Source: Iamia majanohamensis (GTDB taxonomy: Bacteria > Actinomycetota > Acidimicrobiia > Acidimicrobiales > Iamiaceae). Taken from it: a stretch of 64,000 bases of DNA. Each line of letters starts with the position of its first letter. Position 1 is the first letter of the stretch. A program made the translations under genes and the position numbers. The stretch lies in contig NZ_CP116942.1 of the NCBI RefSeq assembly GCF_028532485.1, forward strand, positions 1,984,001 through 2,048,000. The letters run 5' to 3'. The notes under the pieces were generated by a model, which saw only the letters and a list, made by a program, of their open reading frames with translations, had not been told where the DNA came from and did not search any database. Below are positions 53,458 through 62,587 of this stretch, one piece after another.

Positions 53458-53757
53458 GGGGCCTCGTCGTCACCCGCTCGCTGCGCTCGCTCCGTTCCGA
53501 CGAGCTGATCGGGTCGGCTCCGCCGACGCCCATGCTCGCCGACCAGCAAGCTGGATCGGCTCGCTTCACCTGGGGCTGACGCCCCAGACCCCAGCGGCTG
53601 CGCCGGGCTGCGATCCTCGGAGGCCGAGCGCGCCGGGACCGGGCTGTGATCCTCGGAGCCGTGGCCGCCGGCCCCCGGCAGAGCGACGCGGCGGGGACAC
53701 ACCTCCTCGCGGGGGGAGAGGTGCCGGCGGGGGCGGTCGACGCGGCACACTGGGGCC
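53458..53757. other. Repeat-rich 300-bp spacer before rel
   Basis: No gene. It holds the left arm of an inverted repeat shared with 56278-56353 (listed separately). There is also a direct repeat of 18 bp (GGGCTG(C/T)GATCCTCGGAG at 53605 and 53641), and a CTCGCTGCGCTCGCT-type palindrome near 53475. At the end, CACACT 6 nt before the rel ATG is a possible leaderless -10. Confidence 0.5.
53536..53608 (+). repeat. Left arm of 75-bp imperfect inverted repeat around rel
   Basis: Contains 27 bases (53536-53562) exactly complementary to 56327-56353, then a small hairpin CTGGGGCTGACGCCCCAG. A second matched block (53581-53608) is complementary to 56278-56305 with one indel. Confidence 0.75.
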
Positions 53758-55971
53758 ATGGCGACCGTCGCTCGCGTCCTCCCGTGGCGACGCCAGGCCG
53801 CGCCCCGTGACGAGGTCCTGGAGCCGCTGCTGGCCGACTTCCGGGCCCGCCACCCCAAGGGCTCGACGGCCACCATCACCAAGGCCTACGACACGGCCAA
53901 GGCGGCCCACGCCGGCCAGGTCCGCAAGACCGGCGAGGCCTACGTCACCCACCCGCTGGCGGTGGCCCGCATCGTGGCCGGCTTCGGCCTCGACGACGTC
54001 ACCATCGCCGCCGCCCTCCTCCACGACGCGGTGGAGGACACCGGCCTGACCCTGGCCGACGTGGAGCGCGACTTCGGCTCCCAGGTCCGCCACCTCGTCG
54101 ACGGCGTCACCAAGATCGAGCGCCTCAACTTCGAGACCAAGGAGGCCCAGCAGGCCGCCACCGTGCGCAAGGTGCTGGTGGCCATGGCCCGCGACCTGCG
54201 GGTGATCATCATCAAGCTGGCCGACCGGCTCCACAACATGCGCACCCTGGCCGCCCTCCCGCCGTGGAAGCAGGAGCGCATCGCCCAGGAGACCCTCGAC
54301 GTCTACGCCCCATTGGCCCACCGCCTGGGCATGCAGGACCTCCGCCAGCAGCTCGAGGACCTGGCCTTCGCCACCCAGCAGCCCAAGCGCTACGCCGAGA
54401 TCGACCACATGGTCTCGATGCGGGCCCCCGAGCGGGACCTCTACCTGACCCAGGTGCTGGAGGAGGTGCAGGCCCGCATCAAGGAGCTGCGCATCGACGC
54501 CGAGGTGACCGGGCGGCCGAAGCACTACTGGAGCATCTACGAGAAGATGGTGGTGAAAGGGCGGGCCTTCGACGACATCTTCGACCTGGTCGGCATCCGC
54601 GTCCTCGTCGACGCGGTGAAGGACTGCTACGCGGCCCTGGGCTCGATCCACGCCACCTGGACCCCGGTGCAGGGCCGGTTCAAGGACTACATCGCCCACC
54701 CCAAGTTCAACCTCTACCAGTCGCTGCACACCACGGTCGTGGGCCCCGGGGGCAAGCCCCTCGAGGTGCAGATCCGCACCCGGGAGATGCACAGCCGGGC
54801 CGAGGTCGGCGTGGCCGCCCACTGGGGCTACAAGGAGCCCGGCTCCGAGGCCGACGCCATGGTGTGGCTCAACCGCATCGTCGACTGGCAGCAGGAGGTC
54901 TCGGACCCCCAGCAGTTCTACGACCAGCTGAAGGTCGACCTCGACCAGGACGAGGTCTACGTCTTCACCCCCAAGGGGCGCATCATCACCCTGGCCCGCG
55001 GGTCCACCCCCATCGACTTCGCCTACGCGGTGCACACCGAGGTGGGCCATGCCTGCGCCGGGGCCAAGGTCAACGGGCGCCTGGTCTCGCTCGACCACAC
55101 GCTGGGCTCGGGCGAGACCTGCGAGATCGTCACCAGCCGCACCCAGGGCGCGGGCCCGAAGCGGGACTGGCTCCAGATCGTCCAGACCCCCAAGGCGGCC
55201 AACAAGATCCGCCAGTGGTTCTCCCGGGAGCGCCGCGAGGACGCCATCGAGAACGGGCGCGACGACCTCGACCGGGCCCTGCGCCGGGAGGGCCTGCCGG
55301 TCCGGGAGGTCACCCGGGGCGTCCTGGCCGACATCGCGGCCGAGCTCAACTACGTCGACGTCGACGCCCTCCACGCCGCCATCGGCGAGCACCACGTCTC
55401 GCCCGAGTCGGTGGCCAGCCGCATCGCCCGCCAGCTCCGCAGCGGCGACCCCGAGCACGAGGAGCAGCTGCCCACCACGGCCCGCACGCCCCGGGGCCGC
55501 AGCGAGCGCGACACCATCGGCGTGCACGTCGAGGGCCTCGACGACGTCATGGTCCGCCTGGCCAAGTGCTGCACCCCCGTGCCCGGCGACGAGATCATGG
55601 GCTTCGTCACCCGGGGCCGGGGCGTGTCGGTCCACCGCACCGACTGCGCCAACGCGGTGTCGCTGTCCCACGGCCAGGGCGGGCGCCTCATCGAGGTGGA
55701 GTGGGACGAGGACGGCGCCGGCCGCTTCACCGCCGCGGTCGAGATCAGCGCCCTCGACCGCCCCCGCCTGCTGGGCGACACCTCGGGGGCCTTCGCGGAC
55801 GCCGACATCAACATCATCTCGTGCGACTCCCGGGCCAGCGCCGACCGCGTCACCACCATGCGCTTCGAGGTCGAGGTCAGCGACCCCTCCCACCTCGACG
55901 TCGTCCTCCGCTCCATCCGCAGCCTCGACGGCGTCTACGAGGCCTACCGCGTCATGCCCCGCGCCAAGTAG
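53758..55971 (+). CDS. rel: Bifunctional (p)ppGpp synthetase/hydrolase Rel
   Basis: 737 residues. The N-terminal HD hydrolase domain shows VRKTGEAYVTHPLAVA, LLHDAVEDTGLTLADV and KLADRLHNMRTL. The synthetase domain has GRPKHYWSIYEKM, RFKDYIAHPKFNLYQSLHT (an RxKD motif, the bifunctional type) and LEVQIRTREMH. A TGS domain follows (VYVFTPKGRIITLARGSTPIDFAYAVH), then a helical/zinc-finger region with KCCTPVPGDEI and a C-terminal ACT. It makes and degrades the alarmone on ribosome starvation signals. In typical order it follows secDF-apt. The gene lies between the two arms of a long inverted repeat. Confidence 0.97.
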   Translation: MATVARVLPWRRQAAPRDEVLEPLLADFRARHPKGSTATITKAYDTAKAAHAGQVRKTGEAYVTHPLAVARIVAGFGLDDVTIAAALLHDAVEDTGLTLADVERDFGSQVRHLVDGVTKIERLNFETKEAQQAATVRKVLVAMARDLRVIIIKLADRLHNMRTLAALPPWKQERIAQETLDVYAPLAHRLGMQDLRQQLEDLAFATQQPKRYAEIDHMVSMRAPERDLYLTQVLEEVQARIKELRIDAEVTGRPKHYWSIYEKMVVKGRAFDDIFDLVGIRVLVDAVKDCYAALGSIHATWTPVQGRFKDYIAHPKFNLYQSLHTTVVGPGGKPLEVQIRTREMHSRAEVGVAAHWGYKEPGSEADAMVWLNRIVDWQQEVSDPQQFYDQLKVDLDQDEVYVFTPKGRIITLARGSTPIDFAYAVHTEVGHACAGAKVNGRLVSLDHTLGSGETCEIVTSRTQGAGPKRDWLQIVQTPKAANKIRQWFSRERREDAIENGRDDLDRALRREGLPVREVTRGVLADIAAELNYVDVDALHAAIGEHHVSPESVASRIARQLRSGDPEHEEQLPTTARTPRGRSERDTIGVHVEGLDDVMVRLAKCCTPVPGDEIMGFVTRGRGVSVHRTDCANAVSLSHGQGGRLIEVEWDEDGAGRFTAAVEISALDRPRLLGDTSGAFADADINIISCDSRASADRVTTMRFEVEVSDPSHLDVVLRSIRSLDGVYEAYRVMPRAK

Positions 55972-56169
55972 TCGAGGTCACTCGCTCCGCTCCCTCGAGC
56001 TGGCGGGGTTCGCTCCGCTCACACCGAGGGATCCCGGAAGGGGGCGGCTCGTCCCTCGCAGGCCCCTTCCTCTGCGGGGGGAGACCCCCCGGACCCCCCA
56101 GCGGCAGAGCCGGCCCCTGATCCCGGCCGATGGCCCCAAGCTCCCGGGTCGGCGTACTGGTCCCGAAGT

Positions 56170-56211
56170 GGCACGCGTTCACGACGGTTACCGGTACCGA
56201 ACGCGTGCCAG
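56170..56211. repeat. 42-bp unit with perfect 12-bp inverted ends
   Basis: TGGCACGCGTTC, 18 central bases, GAACGCGTGCCA. The centre contains GGTACC/GGTTACC elements. Length matches the 42-43 bp units elsewhere but the sequence is different and only one copy was seen. Confidence 0.65.
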
Positions 56212-56277
56212 CTCGACGGGTCGAGGGGTGCAGAGACCCTCTGGTCGGACGACGGGCGGCCTCCCGCGAGGTGGTCC

Positions 56278-56353
56278 GGCCCGGCGCAGCCGCTGGGGGT
56301 CTGGGGGCGGAGCCCCCAGGGGGAGGGAGCCGATCCAGCTTGCTGGTCGGCGA
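56278..56353 (-). repeat. Right arm of inverted repeat around rel
   Basis: Complement of the left arm at 53536-53608, including 27 perfect bases and a second matched block, with CTGGGGGC...GCCCCCAG as the hairpin core. Confidence 0.75.
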
Positions 56354-56418
56354 CCTGGGTCCGAGCGGAGCGAGGGCGACCAGCTCGAGCGAAGAGCTTG
56401 CTCTGAGCTCGAAGACCC

Positions 56419-57360
56419 CTACTGGTAGGTCACCAGGTCGATGTCGGGGTCGATGCCGAGGACCTGGTCGGGGGTGAAGATGTCGATGTCCTCGTCGTAG
56501 AAGAGCTTGAGGGCGTTGTGGAACGGGGGGTCCACCTGCAGGGCGGCGTACTTGCGGACCTTGATCTCCTGGCCGCCGAAGCCGTCGATGTGGAACACCG
56601 TCGCCAGGCCGGGGCGGTCCACGACCTGGTCCCGGTTCGTGATCATCGACTCCGTGAACTGGTGCAGCAGGAACACCTTCTCGGGCAGGTCCTCCTCGGC
56701 CACGATGTCGGCCAGCCAGGCCGAGACCTCGTTGACCTGGGCCGCGTCGACCGAGCCGATCACCTCGCCCGGGACCTCGTCGGGGCCCATGTGCCACTCG
56801 GAGTCGAGGGCGACGCCCACGTCGGGCTCACGGATGAGCTCCTCGAACTGCTGGACCTGGGGCAGGAAGTCGGACCGGCCGGGCTGGAAGTCGAGGATCA
56901 GCAGCATGCCCGCATCCCGGGCCGCGAAGTGCCAGCGCCGGACCAGGTCCATGGGCGTGGTGGAGCTGTAGTCGCCGTCGGCGCCCGGGGACGCCTGGGC
57001 CACGGTGACGATCAGCTCCATGGCCGGCAGCACCGGGCGGTCGGGCCGGTCGAAGGGCGCGGCGGCCTCCTCCACCCGGGCCGCGGCCTCCTCCGGCGGC
57101 ACCTCGCCCAGCACGCCCAGGGCGCTGCTCTCGGCGTTGCCGTAGTAGGCGACCACCCGGTGGTCGGGGAACAGGGTGCGGCCGCCCCGGGGCAGCTCCG
57201 GGGGAGGGGGCGCGGTGGTCGTCGTCGCCTCGGTGGTGGGTGGGGCCGAGGTCGAGGCGCCGGTGCCGGGCGCGGCGTCCCCGCCGCCGTCGCCCCCGCT
57301 GCAGGCGGCGGCGGACGCGACCAGGAGCGCGGTCACGAGGAGGACGAGGGGGCGACGCAC
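56419..57360 (-). CDS. Lipoprotein with TIM-barrel-like domain, function unknown
   Basis: 313 residues from a GTG at 57360. The signal VRRPLVLLVTALLVASAAAC is a lipoprotein type with SAAAC lipobox, then a Thr/Pro linker. The domain begins with VVAYYGNAESSALGVLGEVPPEE and has MELIVTVAQASPGADGDYSS, GMLLILDFQPGRSDFLPQVQQF, DVGVALDSEWHMGPDEVPG and KVFLLHQFTESMITNR. The strand-helix spacing resembles a glycoside hydrolase-like TIM barrel, with possible acids in LILDFQ and ALDSEW. No named family is recognised, so activity is open. It faces away from the PfpI-like gene. Confidence 0.7.
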   Translation of the reverse strand: MRRPLVLLVTALLVASAAACSGGDGGGDAAPGTGASTSAPPTTEATTTTAPPPPELPRGGRTLFPDHRVVAYYGNAESSALGVLGEVPPEEAAARVEEAAAPFDRPDRPVLPAMELIVTVAQASPGADGDYSSTTPMDLVRRWHFAARDAGMLLILDFQPGRSDFLPQVQQFEELIREPDVGVALDSEWHMGPDEVPGEVIGSVDAAQVNEVSAWLADIVAEEDLPEKVFLLHQFTESMITNRDQVVDRPGLATVFHIDGFGGQEIKVRKYAALQVDPPFHNALKLFYDEDIDIFTPDQVLGIDPDIDLVTYQ

Positions 57361-57500
57361 CCGGCCCACCCTGCCCGACGCGCCCCCGGCGAACCCGGTC
57401 GGGGTCCGCTGCGACCACCCGGCCGGGTGAGTCGGCGGCTGGTTCGCCCCGGCCTCCCCGGGTAGCGGTCCGGGCCCCGACACCTCTGGAGGTCCCGCAC

Positions 57501-58064
57501 ATGAGCAGCGCACTCGACGGCACGAAGGTCGCCTTCCTGGTGGCCATGGAGGGCATCGAGCAGGTGGAGCTGACCGAGCCCTGGAAGGCGGTGGAGGGCA
57601 CCGGCGCCACCCCCGTCCTCGTCGCTCCCGAGGAGGGCGAGGTCCAGGCCTTCGACCACCTCGACAAGGCCGACACCTTCCAGGTCGACGTCACCACCGC
57701 AGCCGCCCAGGCGGCCGACTACGCCGCCGTGGTCCTCCCCGGCGGGGTGGCCAACCCCGACCAGCTCCGCACCGACGACGCCGCCACCGCCCTGGTCAAG
57801 GCGTGTGCCGACGCAGGCACGCCCATCGCGGTGATCTGCCACGGCCCCTGGACCCTCATCGACGCGGGCGTGGCCAAGGGCCGGCGCCTCACCAGCTGGC
57901 CCAGCCTGGAGACCGACCTCACCAACGCCGGCGCCACCTGGGTCGACGAGGAGGTCGTGGTCGACGAGAGCGGCCAGGGCCCGCTCATCAGCAGCCGCAA
58001 CCCCGACGACCTGCCGGCCTTCTGCCAGGCCCTCGTCGAGCACTTGGAGAAGGCCGCCACCTGA
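57501..58064 (+). CDS. DJ-1/PfpI family protein
   Basis: 187 residues. VAFLVAMEGIEQVELTEPWKAV opens the fold; the nucleophile elbow is IAVICHGPWTLIDAGV with the conserved cysteine. YAAVVLPGGVANPDQLRTDD supplies the Gly-rich turn, and SRNPDDLPAFCQALVEHL ends the chain. It belongs to the YhbO/PfpI branch linked to stress survival and proposed deglycase or glyoxalase activity. GGAGG precedes the ATG by about 11 bases. Confidence 0.9.
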   Translation: MSSALDGTKVAFLVAMEGIEQVELTEPWKAVEGTGATPVLVAPEEGEVQAFDHLDKADTFQVDVTTAAAQAADYAAVVLPGGVANPDQLRTDDAATALVKACADAGTPIAVICHGPWTLIDAGVAKGRRLTSWPSLETDLTNAGATWVDEEVVVDESGQGPLISSRNPDDLPAFCQALVEHLEKAAT

Positions 58065-58098
58065 CGCCGGACCGGGCCGGGGCCCCGGCTGCGGGCGG

Positions 58099-58104
58099 TA
58101 CCCT
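58099..58104 (+). promoter_or_regulatory. Leaderless -10 element of rarA
   Basis: TACCCT, 6 nt before the GTG start. Confidence 0.55.
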
Positions 58105-58110
58105 CGCCGG

Positions 58111-59427
58111 GTGCCCGACGACCTCTTCGCGTCCGCCGCGTCGGAGCGGCTGGCGGCCCGGGCCCCGCTGGCCGACCGCATGCGGCCCACGACGCTCGAC
58201 GAGGTGGTGGGCCAGGGGCACCTCCTCGACGACGGGGCCCCCCTCCGGCGCCTGATCGAGGGCGACCGGCTCAGCTCGGCGATCCTCTGGGGCCCCGCCG
58301 GCACGGGCAAGACCACCCTGGCCCGGCTGGTGGCCCGCACCACGGAGAAGGACTTCGCCTCGCTCTCCGCCGTCGACGCCTCGGTGCGCGACGTGCGCGA
58401 GGTCCTTGCCCGGGCCCGCCAGCGGCTGGGGGAGCGGGGCCAGGGGACGATCCTGTTCCTCGACGAGGTGCACCGGTTCTCCAAGTCCCAGCAGGACGCC
58501 CTCCTCCCCGCGGTGGAGGAGGGGCTGGTGGTCCTCATCGGGGCCACCACCGAGAACCCCCACTTCACCGTCAACCCGCCGCTGCTGTCGCGCTCCACCC
58601 TGTTCCGCCTCGAGCCCCTCGACGACGAGGCCCTCCGCGAGCTGGTGACCCGGGGCCTGGCCGTGGAGGAGGCCGCCGCCGCACCGGAGGCGGTCGACCA
58701 CCTCGTGCTGCGGGCCGGCGGCGACGGGCGCCAGACCCTCACCGCCCTCGAGGTGGCGGTGGCCCTGGCCGCGGGCCGGGCTCGCGACGGCGACGGCACC
58801 GCCGAGGTGGGGATCTCCGACGTGGAGGCCGCCCTCGGGGTCAACGCCCTCCGCTACGGCCGCGACGAGCACTACGACGTGGCCAGCGCCTTCATCAAGA
58901 GCATCCGGGGCTCGGACCCCGACGCCGGCCTCTGGTGGCTGGCCACCATGCTCGAGGCCGGCGAGGACGCCCGGTTCATCGCCCGACGCCTGGTCATCCT
59001 GGCCTCCGAGGACATCGGCATGGCCGACCCCCAGGCCCTCCTCGTGGCCGAGGCCGCGGCGCGGGCGGTCGAGCACGTGGGCCTGCCCGAGGCCCAGCTC
59101 AACCTGGCCCACGCCGTGGTCCACCTCGCCACCAGCCCCAAGTCGAACCGGGTCACCACGGCGCTGGGGGCGGCCCGTGCCGCGGTGCGCGAGGGCCCCG
59201 GCGGGAGGGTGCCCGCCCACCTGCGCGACGCCCACTACCAGGGGGCCAAGGGCCTGGGCCACGGCCAGGGCTACCGGTACCCCCACGACGCCCCCGCCGG
59301 GTGGGTCGACCAGCAGCACCTCCCCGACGAGCTGGTCGGGACCCGCTTCTACGAGCCCTCCGACCACGGCCACGAGGCCGAGGTGGCGGCGCGCCTCGCC
59401 GCCCACCGGGCCGGCGCCGACCGGTGA
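58111..59427 (+). CDS. rarA: Replication-associated recombination protein RarA (MgsA)
   Basis: 438 residues, GTG start. MRPTTLDEVVGQGHLL, Walker A WGPAGTGKTTLARL, Walker B TILFLDEVHRFSKSQQDALLPAVEEG, sensor GATTENPHFTVN, then the C-terminal tetramerisation part with DEHYDVASAFIKSIRGSDPDAGLWWLA and KGLGHGQGYRYPHD. It is a clamp-loader-like AAA+ ATPase acting at stalled replication forks. Order rarA-DUF948-small gene-...-alaS is common in Actinobacteria. Confidence 0.95.
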   Translation: MPDDLFASAASERLAARAPLADRMRPTTLDEVVGQGHLLDDGAPLRRLIEGDRLSSAILWGPAGTGKTTLARLVARTTEKDFASLSAVDASVRDVREVLARARQRLGERGQGTILFLDEVHRFSKSQQDALLPAVEEGLVVLIGATTENPHFTVNPPLLSRSTLFRLEPLDDEALRELVTRGLAVEEAAAAPEAVDHLVLRAGGDGRQTLTALEVAVALAAGRARDGDGTAEVGISDVEAALGVNALRYGRDEHYDVASAFIKSIRGSDPDAGLWWLATMLEAGEDARFIARRLVILASEDIGMADPQALLVAEAAARAVEHVGLPEAQLNLAHAVVHLATSPKSNRVTTALGAARAAVREGPGGRVPAHLRDAHYQGAKGLGHGQGYRYPHDAPAGWVDQQHLPDELVGTRFYEPSDHGHEAEVAARLAAHRAGADR

Positions 59428-59437
59428 GCGCGCACCG

Positions 59438-59794
59438 GTGAGCGCGCTCGACCTGGCCGCGGTCGTCGCCGCGGTGGCCTCGCTCGCCGTCGTGGCCGTC
59501 CTGGCCCTCGTGGTGGTGCGCCTGGCCCGCACGACCCAGGAGCTGGCCGACACCCTGGCCGAGGTGCGCGACGAGGCCCTCCCGGCCCTCCGGGAGGCCA
59601 CCGCCACGGTGCGCGAGGCGGGCGACGAGGTCGAGCGGGTCGGCGAGATCCTCGACGCCGCCGAGGCCCTGTCGCACCGGGTCGACGGGGCGTCCAAGGC
59701 CGCCTACGTGGCCCTGTCGCGCCCGGTCATCAAGACGGCGGCGGCGGCCTCGGGGGCCCAGCGTGCCGCCCGGCGCCTCCGTGGGCGAGACTGA
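59438..59794 (+). CDS. DUF948 family membrane-anchored coiled-coil protein
   Basis: 118 residues, GTG start 11 bases after rarA. One N-terminal helix (AAVVAAVASLAVVAVLALVVV), then a helical stretch ELADTLAEVRDEALPALREATATVREAGDEVERVGEILD, as in DUF948. Function unknown; it is a near-constant companion of alaS in Actinobacteria. The segment VALSRPVIKTAAAASGAQRA ends the protein. Confidence 0.85.
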   Translation: MSALDLAAVVAAVASLAVVAVLALVVVRLARTTQELADTLAEVRDEALPALREATATVREAGDEVERVGEILDAAEALSHRVDGASKAAYVALSRPVIKTAAAASGAQRAARRLRGRD

Positions 59795-59827
59795 CCGGGC
59801 CCGCCCCGCCCACCTCGAGGAGATCCG

Positions 59828-60100
59828 GTGCCCAAGCGCACGTTCTGGTTCGTCACCGGCACCGCCGCGGGCCTGGGCTCGTCGCTGTGGGTCCAGCGCC
59901 GGGTGCGCACGACGGTGGAGCGCTACGTGCCCGAGAAGGTCCAGGAGCGGGCGGCCGATGCCGCCCGCCGGGTCGGGCCGGCCGTCCGCGACGCCGTCAC
60001 CGAGGGCCGCGACGCCATGCGGGCCCGCGAGGCCGAGATGCGGGCCGACGTCGCCACCCGGGTCAGCCGCCCGGCCGCCACCGACCGCCGCGCCGGGTAG
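59828..60100 (+). CDS. Small alaS-linked protein of unknown function
   Basis: 90 residues, GTG start. KRTFWFVTGTAAGLGSSLWVQRR is a short hydrophobic segment followed by RTTVERYVPEKVQERAADAARR and more charged helix. In many Actinobacteria a protein of this type lies between the DUF948 gene and alaS. No function is known. GAGGAGATCC precedes the start. The 135 bp after it shows nothing recognisable. Confidence 0.7.
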   Translation: MPKRTFWFVTGTAAGLGSSLWVQRRVRTTVERYVPEKVQERAADAARRVGPAVRDAVTEGRDAMRAREAEMRADVATRVSRPAATDRRAG

Positions 60101-60235
60101 GCCGCGCCCCGGTGACGCCGAGGGGGCCCCAGCAGGGGCGGGCGGCCTCCCCGGCCCGGGCCACCGGACGCCCGTCGCCGTCCCGGTGACCGCCGCCGCC
60201 CCCCGCCGGTCGGGCCCGTCTGCGAGCGTGGTCGG

Positions 60236-61495
60236 GTGACCGCCCCCGCCCCGGACCCCGGCGTCCGCCGCACCCGGCTGCTGCTCGTCGCCCTCGGCCT
60301 GGTCGTGGTGGTCGTGGCCACGGTGGCCGTGCTGGCCGACGACGGCGGGGGAGGGGAGGAGGCCACCGGGTCGACCCCGAGCCCCACCCCCTCGACCGCC
60401 GAGCGCACGCCGACGACCCCGCCCCCGACCGCACCGCCGAGCGCCCCGTCGACGACGGCGGCGGCGCCCGCCCCGGCCGCCTGCGACGCGACCGCGGCCG
60501 TGGCGGCCTGGCCCCTCCGTCGGCGGCTCGCCGCCCTGGTCATGGTGGGCGTCGACCCGTCGGGGACGGGGGAGGCCACCGCGGTCGTGGAGGACCACCA
60601 CGTCGGAGGGGTCTTCGTCGGCGGCGACGACACCACCCTGCTCACCAGCGGCGCCCTCGCCACGCTGAGGGACGGGTCGCCGACGGGGCTCTTCGTGGCC
60701 GTCGACGAGGAGGGCGGTCGGGTGCAGCGGATCGAGGGGATCGACGGCGACGTGCCCTCGGCCCGGGAGCAGGCCGCCACCACCTCCCCCGACGAGGTGC
60801 GGGCGCTGGCGCAGCGACGGGCGCAGGTCATGGCCGACCTCGGCGTCACCATGGACCTGGCGCCGGTGGTCGACGTCAGCGACCAGGACGACGACACGGT
60901 GATCGGCGACCGGTCCTGGTCCGACGACCCCGCCGCCGTGGTCACCTACGCCGGGGCCTACGCCGACGGCCTCCTGGCCGAGGGGGTCGCCCCGGTCCTC
61001 AAGCACTTCCCCGGCCACGGCCAGGCCTCGGGCGACTCCCACGAGGGGGCGGTCACCACCCCACCGCTCGCCGACCTCCGCTCCCGCGACCTCGTGCCCT
61101 ACGAGCAGCTGCTGCCCCGCCTCGGCGGCTCCGCCGCGGTGATGCTCGGGCACCTCGACGTGCCCGGGCTCACCGAGGACGGCACCCCGTCCTCGCTCAG
61201 CCCCGCCACCGTGGCGCTCCTGCGCCAGGACTACGGCTTCGACGGGGTGGTCATGACCGACGACCTGGCCGGGATGGAGGCGGTCACGGCGCGCCTCGGC
61301 ACCGAGGAGGCCGCGGTGGCGGCCCTGGCCGCCGGGGTCGACGTCGTCCTCCTGGCCGGCACCGACGTGGGGTCGCTGCTCGACCGCCTCGAGCAGGCCG
61401 TGGCCGCCGGGGGGCTCGACGAGGCCGCCGTCGACGCCTCGGTGGTGCGCACCCTGCGGCTCAAGGGCCTCGACCCCTGCGGGGTCGCGCTGTAG
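60236..61495 (+). CDS. Exported GH3 enzyme, NagZ-like beta-N-acetylhexosaminidase
   Basis: 419 residues. A single N-terminal helix (LLLVALGLVVVVVATVAVLA) anchors it outside the membrane, followed by a Thr/Ser/Pro linker. GH3 motifs: FVAVDEEGGRVQRI, KHFPGHGQASGDSHEGAV (the NagZ-type His/Asp loop) and VVMTDDLAGMEAV with the nucleophile Asp. It should remove N-acetylglucosamine-type sugars from cell wall fragments. Unlike cytosolic NagZ it is membrane-anchored, as in many Actinobacteria. Confidence 0.88.
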   Translation: MTAPAPDPGVRRTRLLLVALGLVVVVVATVAVLADDGGGGEEATGSTPSPTPSTAERTPTTPPPTAPPSAPSTTAAAPAPAACDATAAVAAWPLRRRLAALVMVGVDPSGTGEATAVVEDHHVGGVFVGGDDTTLLTSGALATLRDGSPTGLFVAVDEEGGRVQRIEGIDGDVPSAREQAATTSPDEVRALAQRRAQVMADLGVTMDLAPVVDVSDQDDDTVIGDRSWSDDPAAVVTYAGAYADGLLAEGVAPVLKHFPGHGQASGDSHEGAVTTPPLADLRSRDLVPYEQLLPRLGGSAAVMLGHLDVPGLTEDGTPSSLSPATVALLRQDYGFDGVVMTDDLAGMEAVTARLGTEEAAVAALAAGVDVVLLAGTDVGSLLDRLEQAVAAGGLDEAAVDASVVRTLRLKGLDPCGVAL

Positions 61496-61582
61496 CCTCC
61501 GGCCCGTGGGCGGCTCGGCCGCGCCCGGTGGGCGCCGTCGTCCGGACGGCCGCCCCAGGGCCTGCCGGGAGGCACAGACGAG

Positions 61583-62515
61583 GTGACCGACGTCGGAGAC
61601 GTCTGCAGGGACTGCGGGGAGGAGCTGAGGCCCGGCGCAGCCTTCTGCGTCGCGTGCGGCACGCCCCGCCCGCCCGTCGGCGCCCCCGACCCGGGCCACG
61701 ACGCCGGGGCGGAGACGACCACGCCCTGGAGCCGCCGGGGCACCCGGGGCCAGACCCCGCCGCCGCCCGGGGCCGAGGCCGCGGCCGCACCCGGGACCCC
61801 GCCCCCGGGTGCCACGCCCCCTCCGCCCGCAGGCGCGACGGTGCCCCTCGGGGTGCCCCCGGCGGGCGCCGAGCCCGGCGCGCCGGCCGACCTGCCCACC
61901 GCGTCGGGCCCCACCGGCCCGCCCGGCGGCGGCGCCTCGACCCCCACGCCCCCGCCCGGCGGGGCCCAGCCGGCTGCGTCCCGCCGGGGCTGGTGGCTGG
62001 CGCTCGCCGCTGTGGTCGTCGTGGCCGTCGGGGTCGGCGCGTTCCTCGTGCTGCGCCCCGGCTCCGACGACGGGCCGGCCGATGCCGCCGCGGCCACGCC
62101 CGAGGAGCCCCGCCCGGTCGAGATCCAGGCCGGCGTGGCGGTGATCCGCGACGCCCCCAGCCTCGACGGCGAGAAGGTGCGCAGCGTCGATGAGGCCGCC
62201 GCCGACGGCCTCGAGGTGCTCGAGGAGCTGCCCGAGGGGGGCGGCTGGTACCGGGTGCGCATCGACGGGGACGAGGGCTACATGTTCGGCGCCTTCGTCC
62301 TGCCCCCGACGGCCGGGCGCTGCGTGGGGCGGACCGAGGGCAAGCCCGATGTGGTGGACGCGGAGGGCGCCACCGTCGAGGCCCCACCGGCCGGCACGAG
62401 GCTCCTCATGACCGCGCCGGAGCCCACCGACGGGCAGTGGCCGGTCCTGCTGCCCGACGGCACGGAGGGCTTCGTCGCCGTCGACGGCGTCAAGGTCGCC
62501 GACTGCGGCAGCTGA
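61583..62515 (+). CDS. Zinc-ribbon membrane protein with SH3-like extracellular part
   Basis: 310 residues, GTG start. CRDCGEELRPGAAFCVACGTPR is a CxxC...CxxC zinc ribbon. About 110 residues of Pro/Ala/Gly linker follow, then one helix (GWWLALAAVVVVAVGVGAFLVL). Beyond it, AGVAVIRDAPSLDGEKVRSV and GGGWYRVRIDGDEGYMFGAFV resemble a bacterial SH3 domain that might bind the cell wall. Function unknown. The cytosolic ribbon and outer SH3-like part suggest a signal-sensing or envelope role (inference). Confidence 0.75.
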   Translation: MTDVGDVCRDCGEELRPGAAFCVACGTPRPPVGAPDPGHDAGAETTTPWSRRGTRGQTPPPPGAEAAAAPGTPPPGATPPPPAGATVPLGVPPAGAEPGAPADLPTASGPTGPPGGGASTPTPPPGGAQPAASRRGWWLALAAVVVVAVGVGAFLVLRPGSDDGPADAAAATPEEPRPVEIQAGVAVIRDAPSLDGEKVRSVDEAAADGLEVLEELPEGGGWYRVRIDGDEGYMFGAFVLPPTAGRCVGRTEGKPDVVDAEGATVEAPPAGTRLLMTAPEPTDGQWPVLLPDGTEGFVAVDGVKVADCGS

Positions 62516-62587
62516 CCCCGGCCCGTGCCGCCGGGGCCCGAAGGTGGCCGCTCGGCCCCCTGGTGCGCCCGTAGACTGCCGAGACCT

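Larger units (their letters stand above)
55972..56418. other. 447-bp repeat-rich spacer after rel
   Basis: No credible gene on either strand. It starts with CTCGCTCCGCTCCCTCGAG-like palindromic tracts. It contains GC-rich hairpins, the 42-bp palindrome at 56170-56211 and the right arm of the rel inverted repeat with its embedded hairpin (CTGGGGGCGGAGCCCCCAG), which could terminate rel and the convergent lipoprotein gene. Confidence 0.5.
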
